Source of the DNA: Brachionus rotundiformis
Taxonomy: Eukaryota; Rotifera; Eurotatoria; Ploima; Brachionidae
Direction of reading: 5' to 3'
Assembly: GCA_016802295.1 (NCBI GenBank)
Contig: JAESIW010000180.1
Coordinates: forward strand, 4,819,975-4,883,974
Length of the DNA: 64,000 nucleotides
The notes beneath the pieces are model-generated. The model saw only the letters and a program-made list of their open reading frames with translations. It was not told the origin of the DNA and did no database searches. Each line of letters begins with the position of its first letter. Position 1 is the stretch's first letter. This document shows, piece by piece, positions 47,392-59,007 of the stretch. The translations under genes and the position numbers were made by a program.

Positions 47392-48618
47392 ATGTTCTAT
47401 GTAATAATCTATTTTAAAATTTTCAATTAATATAAACAATTTTAAAATAAATTTTTTAAATTTTTAATATTTTAAAAATTTGGAATAAAATCTTTAAAAA
47501 TAAACATATAATATGAAACTTTTTATTTTTATTCAAATATCATTTTACTATTTTATAGATCAAAATAATTATTAAAATTACATGTTTTTATTAATTTAAA
47601 TATTTTCAGCTATTAAATTCATGAATTTAATGATCTAACCATTATTGAACTCGGATCATTTTTCTCAGGTTACTTTTTTTTGGATTTAACCTTTATTTTA
47701 TTTAAAAACTAACTTAAATTTTAACTTTTGATTGATCTAAGATTTGATCTATATTTGAATGAGTAAAGGATTTATAAAATTTTTCAATTTTCAAAAATAT
47801 TTATTTTTACTTAGTTTCGAACATAAAACATTCAATAATTTAATTGCAGATTTTTAATAAATAAAAGATAATCCAGAAAACATCTGATTTTGAGAAATTT
47901 TATTTATAAACTGGAAAAATGTTGGAGAAAGAAAGACATGTGAAATAAAATATTCAGATGATAAATTGCCGTAATTTTCTTGAATAATTCTAAAAATATA
48001 CGGTATATTTTTAAAATTAAAAAAAGGGAATTATCGTCTGGTTCAAAATATATAATTAATAAAATTTAAAAAAAATTTTTTCCTTAATTTTAAAATTATT
48101 TTCTTTAATTCATAGTGTCAATATTCTAAATATATTATATCAATTAACATTTTAATTAATTTATTGATCATAAATTATTCTTCTAAAAAATTATAATTTT
48201 AGAATGAAGTATTACATGAACTAAATTGAATTTATAAAAATTTTTAAAATTATGCTATCAAGTTTAATATACAAAAAATTACCAAAGAGGCTTGCTTTTT
48301 CAAAATTAAAAATTACAAGAAAATAAATGCTAAGAAAAAATCTTGAGACTTCAAAGAGAGCTTAATTTTATAAATATAAAACAGATTATTGTTTCTTAAT
48401 CATAAAGCTATATACAAAAATTGTTATTTTTCTTAATATATGTATAAATTGTAAATTTTATTTAGAGAATCAGAAAAAAATGATAAAAAGAACAATTAAT
48501 AGAAATCAATTTTAAAAATCGAAAATTTTCAAGATTTCTAGTACATTTTTATATATTAACGATAATTTCTATATAGTTGTCATTTTTTGGTTACATTTGT
48601 TTTTCCATACGAATTAAA
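47392..48618. other. Intergenic, convertase to ZCCHC-like gene
   Basis: About 1.2 kb, AT-rich, with the 152-bp duplicate as its only feature. An acceptor-like TATATAG ends at 48576 before the next gene. Confidence 0.5.
47908..48059 (+). repeat. Displaced copy of the 152-bp convertase segment
   Basis: A direct, apparently perfect copy of 46735-46886, intron included, lying about 0.5 kb past the convertase stop. It has no open gene context and is presumably non-functional. Confidence 0.9.
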
Positions 48619-51600
48619 ATGCAAAAAAAATTTCAAGTATACGATTGGTTCAAAACACTTGATGGAGCAAAAAGGATAGATTTTTTAAATGGAATGCTAC
48701 ATCTATGCTTTCCTTTAGAACTTCGTTTTCTAGGCTCTTGCATCGAAGAGCTTGCACGAAAAGATTATCTTTATTTAAGAGACGCTGAACTAAAAGCAAA
48801 TTCAATTCAAGAAATTCAACAATTTAAAGATATATGTGATAAAATTACCAGAAGTAAAATGATTGTTACCCTTGCATTGTTAGCGTCGAATAATTATGAA
48901 TGTGCTCGCTTATTATTTGAGTTTTTAAACGTAGACATATGTCAGACTATAGATAAAATGAAGTCAATCTATATGGATGCAAAAATAGCAGATGAATTTC
49001 TTCTTCTCTTGACAATGGCAGCCAATCATCCAGCGTTTGACTTTCAGATGAAAACAAAAATGAGTCATTTGTACATTTCGACAGAAAATAAGCTAAAATC
49101 GGAAGAAATTATTAATAGAGATAGTGATTCAGATTTATGTTCATGTGAAAAATCTAAGTATAAAATTTTGATGGAAAAAAATATTTTGAATTCATATCTA
49201 GATAATAATGAATTTGATAATGAGAAAAAAAAATCGTGTAATGATGATCCGGTTAGAGTCGATAATAATAATAATAAGAATAATGATAAACAAGTTCCAT
49301 TTGATTCAACTAAAAATTCCAAGTTAAGTTCTAAGCCAGTTTTTAAAACTTCGTCATCATCTTCTTTATCTTCATCAAATACTTCTTTAGTTGGGACTGC
49401 AAACAATGATTTAGAGCTAAATGAAAGTAAAGAAAAAATTGAAGAAAGTACAAAAAAAAATGATACAAATTTGGATACTTACATTGAATCAATTAACTTC
49501 GAAGGAGTAAGATCTATAAAAGGAACAAATAATCATAAATTCTCAATAAAGGTATTCTTAAACAATATTTTAGTTAATTAGTAAAATTGATATGATAGAT
49601 TCACTGGTCTGATTCAATTTCGAGCGAAATACATAAAACATACTCTGAAATATGCGAATTTAATAAAAAAGTATACAGAAATTATCTAAGACAAGAACAG
49701 AGATTAATTTTTTTTTCTTATTTTAAAAGCTAATTAAATTGTTTCCGAATGATGTTAATAATTTAATAGAAAAAAATTCACTTGTTTCAAGAGAAGACCA
49801 TGAAGAGGATTTTGTAAAAGAAATGCCATTAGTTGCTGATTATTGCAAGTAAATATTTAATTTTTTTCTTTTTATATTTAATTTTTTTTAAATAAATTAA
49901 TTCACGCTAAATAAGAGAGAAATTTAAGCACAATTTAAATTTAGTTTTCTTGTTTAAGCAAATTGGCGAAATTACCAAAAGAGATTTTCAAATCTCAACT
50001 GGTTAAGTCGTTTTTCATTAGAGATATTCAACCAGCTAATAATATTAAAACGAATAAAGAATTAGTTAATGATTTGATCATCAATGACAAAAGTGACCTG
50101 GAAATTGTATCTGAAAAGATTTCTGAAATTGACGATTCAAAATGCTCAGATGATAAAAATACAAAAAAAGAAAAACAAGAATTTGAGCAAAATATAGAAT
50201 CAATAGCTAATATTTCAAAGAAAAATGTTACTGTTAGTGTTGCTAATGTCTTTAATCAAAAGCAAAAAGAAACTTATAATAAACAAAATTTATCACAACT
50301 ATCAAGAACAAATCCTCATCAAATTAAAAATAATATTATTAATTCAAAAGTTGCTGATAGCAATAATGTAAAAAATCCTTTGTATCCAAGTCAAATACCG
50401 AATTCAAATTTACCACAATATCATTTCCAAACTTTTCAACCAATAGCAAACGTTGGAATTTCATCACCACCAAGAGCTTCTCCAATACCTGTCACTGGTC
50501 ATTTTCAATCACAAAATATGAATCCTTCAGGATCTTTAAATAATAGTCGTTGTAGTTCTCCTTGGATGATAATGCCTTCTCCTCCAATACCATTGACAAA
50601 TTATAATAATCAAGGAAGCATTCCTATTCAAAATTCAATTCAGGTTCAAAAACAAGCGAAACAAATTCAAAACAATCAAAAAGAATCAAAACAATCAAAT
50701 ATTCATCATGACGAAGTAAGTGTATAATTATAATTTAAAATAGCAATTGATTATGTAAAATTTAGCTACTTTTACGCTATGTATTGGATAATAACAATTC
50801 AAACTCTAACCTATCTAATCAAATATCACCAAACGAGAATAACGATATCAAGTCAACAAATAAAAATCCAAAAAATACCCTTGAAATAAAAAAAAATATT
50901 ATCAAAAATAAAAATAATCAAAATCAAACATCTAGTGAGATAGCTAACTTTCAACTGGCTGATCAATCTCTTAACAATCAAGTTAACACAAATGTTTCAC
51001 CAAAATCAAATTCTCAAAAAATCAGATCATCTTCTTCATGTTCATCTACTTCATATCAAACACCCCCTCCTCAGCAACAGCAACAAGCTTCAAGCAATAC
51101 TTTACCATCAAATAATATTTCAACGTATCCTTTAAAGCAAATTTCTTCTCCACTGAATAATTACTCAAATAATTCTCAATTAATAATTCAAAATCCAACT
51201 CAGCAAAATGTTTTTTCATTTAACAATTCAAACAACACAAATACTGGAAAAATCAAGCAATCTCAACTGCCTTTACTTTTAGCACCAGTTGTTTCAAAAG
51301 GAACATCTAATTTACCTATTGCATTCGGTGTAAATCAATATGGACAAACAGCATTTTATCCTCAAAATATTCCATTAATACCTGGTTTAGCTCAACCACC
51401 AGCTAATGTACCAATAAATCAAGTAGCCCCAATGTTAAATCAAGATAGAGTAGAAAGTCCATCTTTACCAGGATCTCTAAACTCTCTTTCATCGAGTTTT
51501 AAGATATATTTAAACTCGAAAAGTAATCAAAATAATAAGCCAAATGAAAATCAATTAGATTCCTCAACAAAAAATTTTTACAAATTAACAGGAACAACAT

Positions 51601-53162
51601 CAGAAGATGAAGAAGATCAAGACATGAAAAAAAGATCTATAAATCATGATGATAATGAAATTAGCAAAAGTTTGAGTGATGTAGGAGATATTTTTAATGA
51701 AGATATTGAGTGTGAAGAAGAAGAGAAAGGAAGCGATTTAAGAGATAAAAATAAGCTAGATCAAAAAATTAATCAGAAAAAACTCGAGCCAGTAGAAAAG
51801 TGTGAAACGTTAGAGTATAACAAAATGTTCTCAAATTCACACAACAAACAACAAGACAAAATTAACTTTTCATCTGATCAAATTAATTATTCTGAAGAGA
51901 ATGAAAATAAAATTGAACCAAAAATTTGCAATTCAAGATTCAATATAAATGATCAAAAAGGAATCAAAATAGAGGCACAAACTGTTGAAAATCATGATTC
52001 GGATCATCATTCTAAGTGTTATCCGATTCCGGAAAATATATCAACTAAGTCACCCATTTCTAATTTAAATGGACCTAATTTTACTCATTCTCAGCCTATT
52101 CCAATTTCTTTAAATAATCTTTATTATCATATTCCGTCTTTTGGAGTACAAGAGGGTCAAAACTTAGTAAATGGTATTGCAATATCTACTCAACCGATTA
52201 ATTCACAACATTCATCAAATCATCAAGCTCATATGAACCAGTCATTTCAGCAATTTGCACATTTTAATTCGATTCAACCTGCAATACCAGTTCCGATACC
52301 GTTAGGTCCGCCACTTGCTCCCTCACAATCACAAATTCAAGCTTTGCATCAAAGTCAAACACAAATTCATCAGAGTCATCATCCTCCGCCGCCATTTTTA
52401 ATTCCTTTAATTCCACCGATTAACCATTCTAATTCTCAAACTGGGAAAGTAACACCAACACCTGGATCTAGCCCGATTGCTAATCAATTTACTGGCACTC
52501 AACAAATTTTAGACAATAATCCAGCAAATGAAAGCTCAAATAACTCAACTAATTTGAACCAAGCAAAGCATTCTAATAATATTCAATTTTCTCAACAAAT
52601 TCCTTATTTAGTAAATCAAAACCAATCAGGCGATGGACACATAACAAATTTCAATAATATGATGGCAATTGCATCCATGGCTTCTCCAAGCCAACAACTG
52701 CAGCATCATCAGCAAAATATTTTAATGATGATGATGATGGGAAATGGTCAACAAGGACCATTCAATGTAGGAAATCAAGTTTTGAATAGTAAACCTATAA
52801 ATGCTAACTATTCAAATTTCCATCAAATCCAATCGCAATATAATCAATTACAATCCTCGTCGGTTAACAATATAAACAAAGCAAATAAGTCAAAAAAATC
52901 TTGCTATAATTGTGGGTCATTTAGTCATACTGCTTATGAATGCAAAGAACCAAGTTTAGAATCTACAACAAATTCAAATAATTTCAAACTGAATTATAAG
53001 CCAAATCTTCCAACAAATCAATCTCAACTAGATCAGAAAACTGTTTGTCAAATTGAAAGCAAATCACTAAGTCCCAAGATGAAGCATTCAAAATTTTCTA
53101 ATAAGAGTTCGTCTAATTTTGTAAATCAACGTCTAGAAAATAAACAAAATCATCCTAATTAG
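48619..53162 (+). CDS. ZCCHC2/ZCCHC14-like protein (PX-like region, CCHC zinc knuckle)
   Basis: Vertebrate ZCCHC14 and ZCCHC2 partner the TENT4 poly(A) polymerases; nematode GLS-1 is a proposed relative. Exons: 48619-49551, 49599-49670, 49730-49848, 49959-50715, 50766-53162; GT-AG, in phase, 1,425 residues. The N-terminus VYDWFKTLDGAKRIDFLNGM then LCFPLELRFLGSCIEELARK is the family signature. A PX-like segment follows (IHWSDSISSEIHKTY, LIKLFPND, LPKEIFKSQLVKSFF). The last half is a Gln/Asn/Ser/Pro-rich disordered region. Near residue 1340 there is one zinc knuckle, CYNCGSFSHTAYEC (C-x2-C-x4-H-x4-C). The first in-frame ATG at 48619 is used. The junction into the last exon has good phase but a low-complexity flank, so it is slightly less certain. 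Confidence 0.85.
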
Positions 53163-54644
53163 CTTTCAGCAAAGATTGAATCGAATGAAATCAACCTAGT
53201 CTAAGCCATTAGATAAGCCATTAGATTTTAAAAAAAAAGTAAATTATAATTGCGGATCATAATTTTTACTCTGATTTTTTATATTATTTTAAAAAATTAT
53301 ATATTTTTGAAAAAAAATGGTCTGTAATATTTTTTTGTGAAATAAAAGTGTGATATCCGGAAACTGAAATAATATACAATTTCTTATTTAAAAAAAAATT
53401 TTTCAGGACAAATTTTATTTAAATGATAAAAAAATTTGAAGAGATAAATTTTTCAAAATGATTTGAAAACTGACTCTAGTCCCTTTTAAAATTGAATTTC
53501 AATCAATTTGAAATTAACAATAGTTAATAAAATTCAGTCGTATAAAAATAGAATTAAAACAATAAATTAATAAAGATTAAATTAAATTTTTGACTTGATT
53601 GTTCAAAGATTTAGTAACCAAATGAGATTTAGTTTTGGTAATGGCCTATTAAAACCAATTTTAAAAAAAAAAACTGAGGATTTAAAATAGCTTGAATCAT
53701 TTAAAAAAAAAAAATTTTCAAGGTTGAGCAATAGTAGACCACTCAGACAATTTAACTGAGGAAGACTATGATGAATAATTATGAAGTCAAGAAAAATTAT
53801 TAAACTACAGTCTGTTACACTTAGAGTCTGGCCACTACTTAGCGTAGTAAAAGATAACGAATTCGTTTTTTTTTAAATATTTATTGAATAAAATAAGGGC
53901 GAATCAAATGAACTTCTAACATAAGACTAAGTTACTTCAATTTATAGTGAAGTTCTTTATGCTATAATAAAAATGAATTTAAATAAAAACTTGGAAGTAA
54001 AACGTAAACATTCTAAATCAAATATATATTTATTATTGTATTATTAATAAACTGTTGCAATAACCATTGTTAACCGGTGATTAATTACGTATCATTAATA
54101 AATGTTGATCAATATTTATGTAATCCATAAATAAATATAGATAGTAATTATACAATTTATAATTGGTAGTGTACCATAACAAATCAAAAAAGAAAATTTA
54201 ATTTAATTTTTATTTCAATTTAGTAAATCAAACTTTTTATTATTTTTAGTAACGATCTAAAATAAGAAATTTTTCTAATGTCTTTTTGTTTAAAATAAAT
54301 TATATTAAAAAATTATTTAAATCTTTTACGATTCTTATAGGTTTTAAACGATCTTAAGAATAAATAGTTCAAGCACCATCTAAAATCATGAAGCTAATTA
54401 TAAAAAAGTGTTGTAGACGGACCACTTTCTGTCAGACCAGATCAACGGCAAAAAATTTTTTGATGTTTTTTAAGGTTTCTAATTTTATGTAGCGCAAAAT
54501 TTTTAAATACATAAAAATCACTAATTTTTTTTATTCTTATAAATAATCAGATTAATTTTTTTTGGTCATTTTCAAAATTTTAAGGATCATGTACGGTCTA
54601 ATCGCTTCTGTCACACTCCAATAAAATAATATACATTTCAGCCT
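53163..54644. other. Intergenic, ZCCHC-like gene to LINE
   Basis: About 1.5 kb of AT-rich sequence with no supported ORF; the border between the gene-rich and the repeat-rich parts of the window. Confidence 0.5.
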
Positions 54645-55213
54645 TAATTTATTTTTTATTTATTTATTCAATTAAGGCCTAGTAGGCGATGTAAAAAAAA
54701 AAAAAATAAAAAATAAAATTAATAAGGTTAAGACAAAAAAATTGAAACATCCGATAATTTTAATTTTAAATGTTAATGTTTATTCCTTTCTTTTAATTTC
54801 AATAATTATTATTCTTTTTTTTACTATTATTTTTTTTTTCTCTTCTTTTCTTTTTTTTAGGTAAATTTATTCGAAACCATTTTACCGAATCGATCCAGGA
54901 GGCAATCAAGTTGAGTTAGGAAAGAGGCAGTTTCAATATTCTACACTCAACGATGGATGTAAATGGTATGTACTTATCCCCTTTTTTGTTAGTAGCTTTT
55001 GGTTAATTTTACAAGCATTTTCCTGTAAGTTTCCTTTTCGATATTTTCTAGGCATGTTCGTATTGAGTCTCTTATTCCATTATTATTATCTTGTTTGGAT
55101 AGTTCTTTCATTTTAAGGTTAAGTAGAGGAATTAACAAATTAAAATCAAGTTCATCACATTTTAAATACTCAGCTATTTTCTTTAGGCTGGATTTGTTGC
55201 TTAAATCAGTTTC

Positions 55214-56400
55214 TCAGTTTCGCATTTTTCTAAGTATTTGTTTTGTCAGCTCATTATTACTAAGTCTTTTTAAAAACCCTAGTTTTTCTTTCATCAACTT
55301 TTGCTCCATTCTTTCAAGACCAAGGGCTAAAAGGAGATTTGTAGAACGCGAGCTTTTTCTTAAGTTCAACATTCTTTTGATAATTGTGTTCTCTGTTGTT
55401 TGTAATTTTTTTATCTCTATACTATTAAGTGCATAATTTTCTAATCCATATATTAAAACAGGCCTGACAAATACTTTATAAAGATGGATTTTTATTTTCA
55501 CATTTAACTGTTGATTTTCAGTTTCGAGATATTTAATTGATGCCATCGCCTTAAAGGCTGATTTAATACGAGTATCAATTTGGTCTTTGTTATTGTTTTT
55601 GCTGTTTAGATACACGCCAAAGTATTTTATATTTTCAACAAAATTTATCTCTTCATTGTACATCTTTGATTTTATTTCATTAATAAGGTCTTCGACGTAT
55701 ATTTAGAAAAACTTAGGTGATAGAGGACCACCTTGTTTAACTCCAATGGTTGTTCTGAATAATGAGCTAAAATTTTTTCCATTCATTACTAAGGCCATTG
55801 AGTCTCATAGTAATTTTTTAGACATCTCCATATTTGAGGGTGGGTTTTATTGATTAATTTTTCAAAAAGAATTTTGCTGTTCACCCTATCAAATTCTTTG
55901 CTTGCATCTATTGCACAACCGTATACGTTTCTATTTCTTTTTGTTAGATGGTTTATTGTTTCTTTAACAAAGAAAATTGCGTGAGAACATGAGCTTTTTT
56001 TCTTGAATCCAAGTTGTTTGTCAGGATCATTGCCTGTTTTTAATATTTCAATAAGCATGATTTTTTCGAATATATTTGATATCACATCAGATTTTGTAAT
56101 TGGTCGAATATTACTGGTGTCATTAATTGTTTTATTTTCATCTTTAGTAATTGGGACAATTTTCCCAATGTTAAAAAGACTTGGTACTTCTCCATATTGG
56201 ATAATTTTATCAAAAATTTTCTTAACAATTTTCACTAAAACGTCATTGTTACCGTACTTGTACATTTCATTCGAAACATCGCTGAATCCAATGCTTTTCC
56301 GATACTTTAGGTTGGCAATCGCATATTTTACATCATCTTCATTTATACTATAATAGTCATTTTTTCCAATTAGCTGTGTAAGTCCGATATATTATTTTCA
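55214..56400 (-). pseudogene. LINE reverse transcriptase remnant, YxDD motif deleted
   Basis: The first part (55789-56265) has IVPITKDEN, SNIRPIT, QLGFKKKSSCSHA and the first catalytic Asp in CAIDASKEFDRV. A frame change near 55800 leads to GVKQGGPLSPKFF, followed by an in-frame TAA. The text then jumps straight to the thumb and C-terminal part (KYFGVYLNSK, RPVLIYGLENYAL, EKLGFLKRL). The roughly 80 residues that normally contain the YADD box are absent. Confidence 0.8.
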
Positions 56401-56557
56401 ATTCTTCTTAAATACTCTTTATGTAAGTCATCTTCTTTGACAATTTTTCCATTTAATAGTTTTTCAAAACTCATTTTTAAAAGTTGACATGAAAGCTGTA
56501 TTTGTGGCGTTTTTTTTTGAGATTTTTTGAAATTTTAAGAAATTATAAGAAATTCAA

Positions 56558-57043
56558 TTATTCAATTATAAGAAATTCTTTATTTTTATCTTTTATAGTA
56601 AGAATTAGGTTCTCCAGTGTAACCAAGTCATAAAGATGTTCATTTTTTGATTTTTGATTTGACGCATTTGATGTTAAATATACACCAACTATAATTAGGT
56701 TTTCTAATTCAATATAACTGATTCGCTCATTTGAAAATGATATTTTATAATCTGAAAATTCTTTTTTTATTTGCCATCCTATTCCTCCATATGGTCTTCC
56801 TTCTTTAGTATTTGATTCCATCGCTGATTTAAAGTAAGTTTTCGCTTTTGTTTCAAATTCGGTTAAAATAGATTCATTTTCATAATGCCAAGTTTCACAT
56901 AAAAATATAATATCATTTTTGTTAAGTAGCTCATTTACATAATAGTATTTAGTATTTATATTTTTACAATTAAAGTTGACAATTCTGACTTTTCTTTCAT
57001 CAATATTATCTTCTTTTATTAAATCTTTGCACTTGGTTTCCAC
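56558..57043 (-). pseudogene. LINE endonuclease (EEP) N-terminal fragment
   Basis: 161 codons with VRIVNFNCKNINTK, then FLCETWH (the catalytic Glu strand) and RPYGGIGWQIKK, the usual start of LINE endonucleases. The frame breaks at LIIE, before the later catalytic Asp and His motifs, and these are not found in the 150 bp that remain before the RT part. Confidence 0.75.
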
Positions 57044-57081
57044 GGATAAAATATCGAAAGGGCGAATTTTCGTCTAGTTCG

Positions 57082-57639
57082 TTATTTAGTCTGTTTCGTT
57101 CCTTCATAGTCAAGCTTCATAATCATGTTAAGTTCATAGTCAAGCTTTCTTTCTGCCTCTGTTAGATCTGGACTAATATAGATATTTTTATTGTGTTCTT
57201 TTAATCTCAGTTTTTTAGCGGCTAAGAGAATTGGAATTCCAAGACTTTGGTCTGTGAGTTCAATCAACATTGGACCAGGTTTATTTGGATCTCTTGATTT
57301 TAATCTTCTAAAGTGAACCGGTTTTACTTCTGTCATATCAATCTCATGAAAGACTTCTTTGATTTTTTGTTCATCTTCTCCTTTTTTCTCACTTAAGTTA
57401 TTCTTCTGTGATACAGGAATACCATATATAATAATATTTTTTTTCCTTTTTTCCCTTTCGTTAAATTCATTGATGGTTGAGTTCCCTACAACTATTTGTT
57501 CAACGGGTTTTTTTGAATCTTTAGTTCCTTTGCTTACTACTTGAACCCATCTATTACTGATATCTGTTGTTTTTGAGGTTAATTTGGCTTCCTTTACCTC
57601 TTCCTTTAATTTTTCGATATCTTGCAATTTATTAGACAA
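57082..57639 (-). pseudogene. LINE ORF1-like fragment
   Basis: 185 codons with an N-terminal coiled-coil start and an RRM-like core: KNIIIYGIPVSQ, then VHFRRLKSRDPNKPGPMLI. This resembles ORF1 proteins of L1/CR1-type LINEs, which bind element RNA. It is separated by a stop and a short gap from the endonuclease frame. Confidence 0.65.
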
Positions 57640-57690
57640 AAAAAACGTTTAAAATGCTTAATTTTTTTTGTTAAGATAATTCAATTAAAT

Positions 57691-57733
57691 TTTTTTAAAT
57701 TTTGACCCAACTTGTTTAAAATTGACAAGTAAA
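57691..57733. repeat. 43-bp direct repeat, copy A
   Basis: Identical and in the same orientation to 58874-58916. It sits immediately 5' of a RAQFNR-type coding repeat and may mark a shared element family. Confidence 0.85.
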
Positions 57734-57754
57734 AATTTAATTAATTTAAATTAA

Positions 57755-57850
57755 ACAAATCGATTGAATTGGGCGCGATCAGTTGCCATTTGTGTCTGAT
57801 GCTGCTCAATTAATCGATTGAATTAGACCCGATCGGTGGCAAGTTGTGCT
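57755..57850 (-). repeat. RAQFNR-type coding repeat, decayed copy
   Basis: The minus strand reads ATDR, a stop, then FNRLIEQHQTQM and ATDRAQFNRF. This is the same 17-residue unit as in the intact frame at 58543-58708. One unit has a stop codon. Confidence 0.7.
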
Positions 57851-58335
57851 TGTTGCTGCAACCAACTCCGCGCAACGTGAAAGCTTTTTAACAAATCGTG
57901 TCATCAGAGAGTTGAACAGTCTACCTGAAACAGTAATCAATACCTCGATTGTAAACCAGTTCACGAACAGTCCAGAAGCTTGGAAGTATTCACTCAAAAG
58001 TCCACTCAAAGTCTAAAAGTATAAAAGAGATCTATACAATAACTATTCTCTAAAATTATCGTAAAGTAGCTACCATAGACGGCTTCCGTAGTAAGTCATC
58101 TCCGCAAATGTTCTTGCTGTAGCTTATTTTTATTATTATTACAGTTAAAAAATTGAAAATGAATTTAAATTTAAATAAGTCGATTCATTTATTTATTAAA
58201 ATTTTTTTAAAATTCCATATTCGGGTTGATTGATTCGTTGTTTGATTGTAAATAATCATTTAAAATTTCATATATTTTTTTAACTTGAAAGAACTTAAGC
58301 TCGATACAGAGGTACAAATAAATAAATAAAAATAA
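57837..58335 (+). mobile_element. 3' fragment of a CR1/Jockey-like LINE
   Basis: A plus-strand frame ends at TAA 58014-58016 and reads FLTNRVIRELNSLPETVIN and then NQFTNSPEAWK, a hallmark C-terminus of LINE reverse transcriptases (RVIxxWNxLP). About 300 bp of 3' UTR follow and finish in AAATAAATAAAT near 58316-58335, a LINE-type tail. The opposite-strand 67-codon frame here is a shadow. 5'-truncated. Confidence 0.75.
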
Positions 58336-58465
58336 TTATTATCTAGAGTCTCAACTAGTTTTTTTTTAATTAATAGCCAAAATCTCATTCAAAAACGTCA
58401 ATATCTGTTAAAAAAATTGAATAAAACTCGATTTTTTTTTAAACATTTATTTGAGGAATTAACAA

Positions 58466-58708
58466 TTAATTATATTTTTTTTTCAAAATTAAACTAAAAT
58501 ATAAGCTTATTAATTCCTTTCTAGAAATATAATAAAACTTACGGATTGATGTATTTGAATTTAAAAAAGGAAATGAAACAGTTAGTTGCTCAATTAATCG
58601 ATTGAATTGGGCACGATCGGTGGCAAGTTGTGCTTGTTGCTGCTCAACAAATCGATTGAATTGGGCGCGATTGTCAGCCATTTGAATCTTTATTTCATCC
58701 ATTGACAT
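58466..58708 (-). CDS. Short repeat protein start, probably first exon of a mobile-element gene
   Basis: The ATG at 58708 opens MSMDEIKIQMADNRAQFNR, then VEQQQAQLATDRAQFNR and LIEQLTVSFPFLNSN. Two tandem 17-residue units give a Gln-rich amphipathic helix, likely a coiled coil. After LNSNTSI there is a perfect GTAAGT donor (exon end 58543), so the rest of the frame to 58466 is probably intron. No following exon was recognised on this strand. A plus-strand copy of the same segment at 59024-59100 is joined to a Ulp1-like tail. Confidence 0.5.
   Translation of the reverse strand: MSMDEIKIQMADNRAQFNRFVEQQQAQLATDRAQFNRLIEQLTVSFPFLNSNTSIRKFYYISRKELISLYFSLILKKKYN
58547..58623 (-). repeat. 77-bp inverted repeat, left arm
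   Basis: The reverse complement matches 59024-59100 at 74 of 77 positions by eye. It encodes the last RAQFNR unit and LTVSFPFLNSN. Confidence 0.9.
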
Positions 58709-58873
58709 TATTTTTTGAATTTAAAAAAAAAATTCAATTTCAAGGTTAATCAACAGTGCTAGTGCTCTTTTCGTAGTCGACTGATTAAAACTTAATTTTT
58801 TTAATACGATTTTATTAAATTTGTTCTCAAAAATGTTGTATTTCATTTTTTATTTTAATTGTTAAGCATTAAG

Positions 58874-58916
58874 TTTTTTAAATTTTGACCCAACTTGTTT
58901 AAAATTGACAAGTAAA
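58874..58916. repeat. 43-bp direct repeat, copy B
   Basis: Exact copy of 57691-57733, same orientation, 1,183 bp away. Confidence 0.85.
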
Positions 58917-59007
58917 TATTTAATTAATTAAATTGTTATTGTTAAATTTTGTCATTTTGGAGTTTAAATAGATAATAGGAGTTCAAAAGCCTGCTGCATG
59001 ATGAAGA

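Larger units (their letters stand above)
54645..57640 (-). mobile_element. Degenerate non-LTR retrotransposon (LINE), internally deleted
   Basis: Read on the minus strand the order is ORF1-like, apurinic-type endonuclease, reverse transcriptase, then a 3' region ending in an AATA-rich tail next to a palindrome-like GCCTACTAGGCC (about 54645-54690). This is the layout of a CR1/Jockey-type LINE. Frames are interrupted several times and the YxDD part of the reverse transcriptase is missing, so it cannot be autonomous. The exact 5' limit is not visible. Confidence 0.8.

Noticed and set aside
49065..49406. 113-codon minus-strand frame in the ZCCHC-like gene
   Set aside because: Antisense shadow of Ser/Asp-rich coding sequence.
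55095..55436. 113-codon plus-strand frame in the LINE
   Set aside because: Shadow of the reverse transcriptase C-terminal frame.
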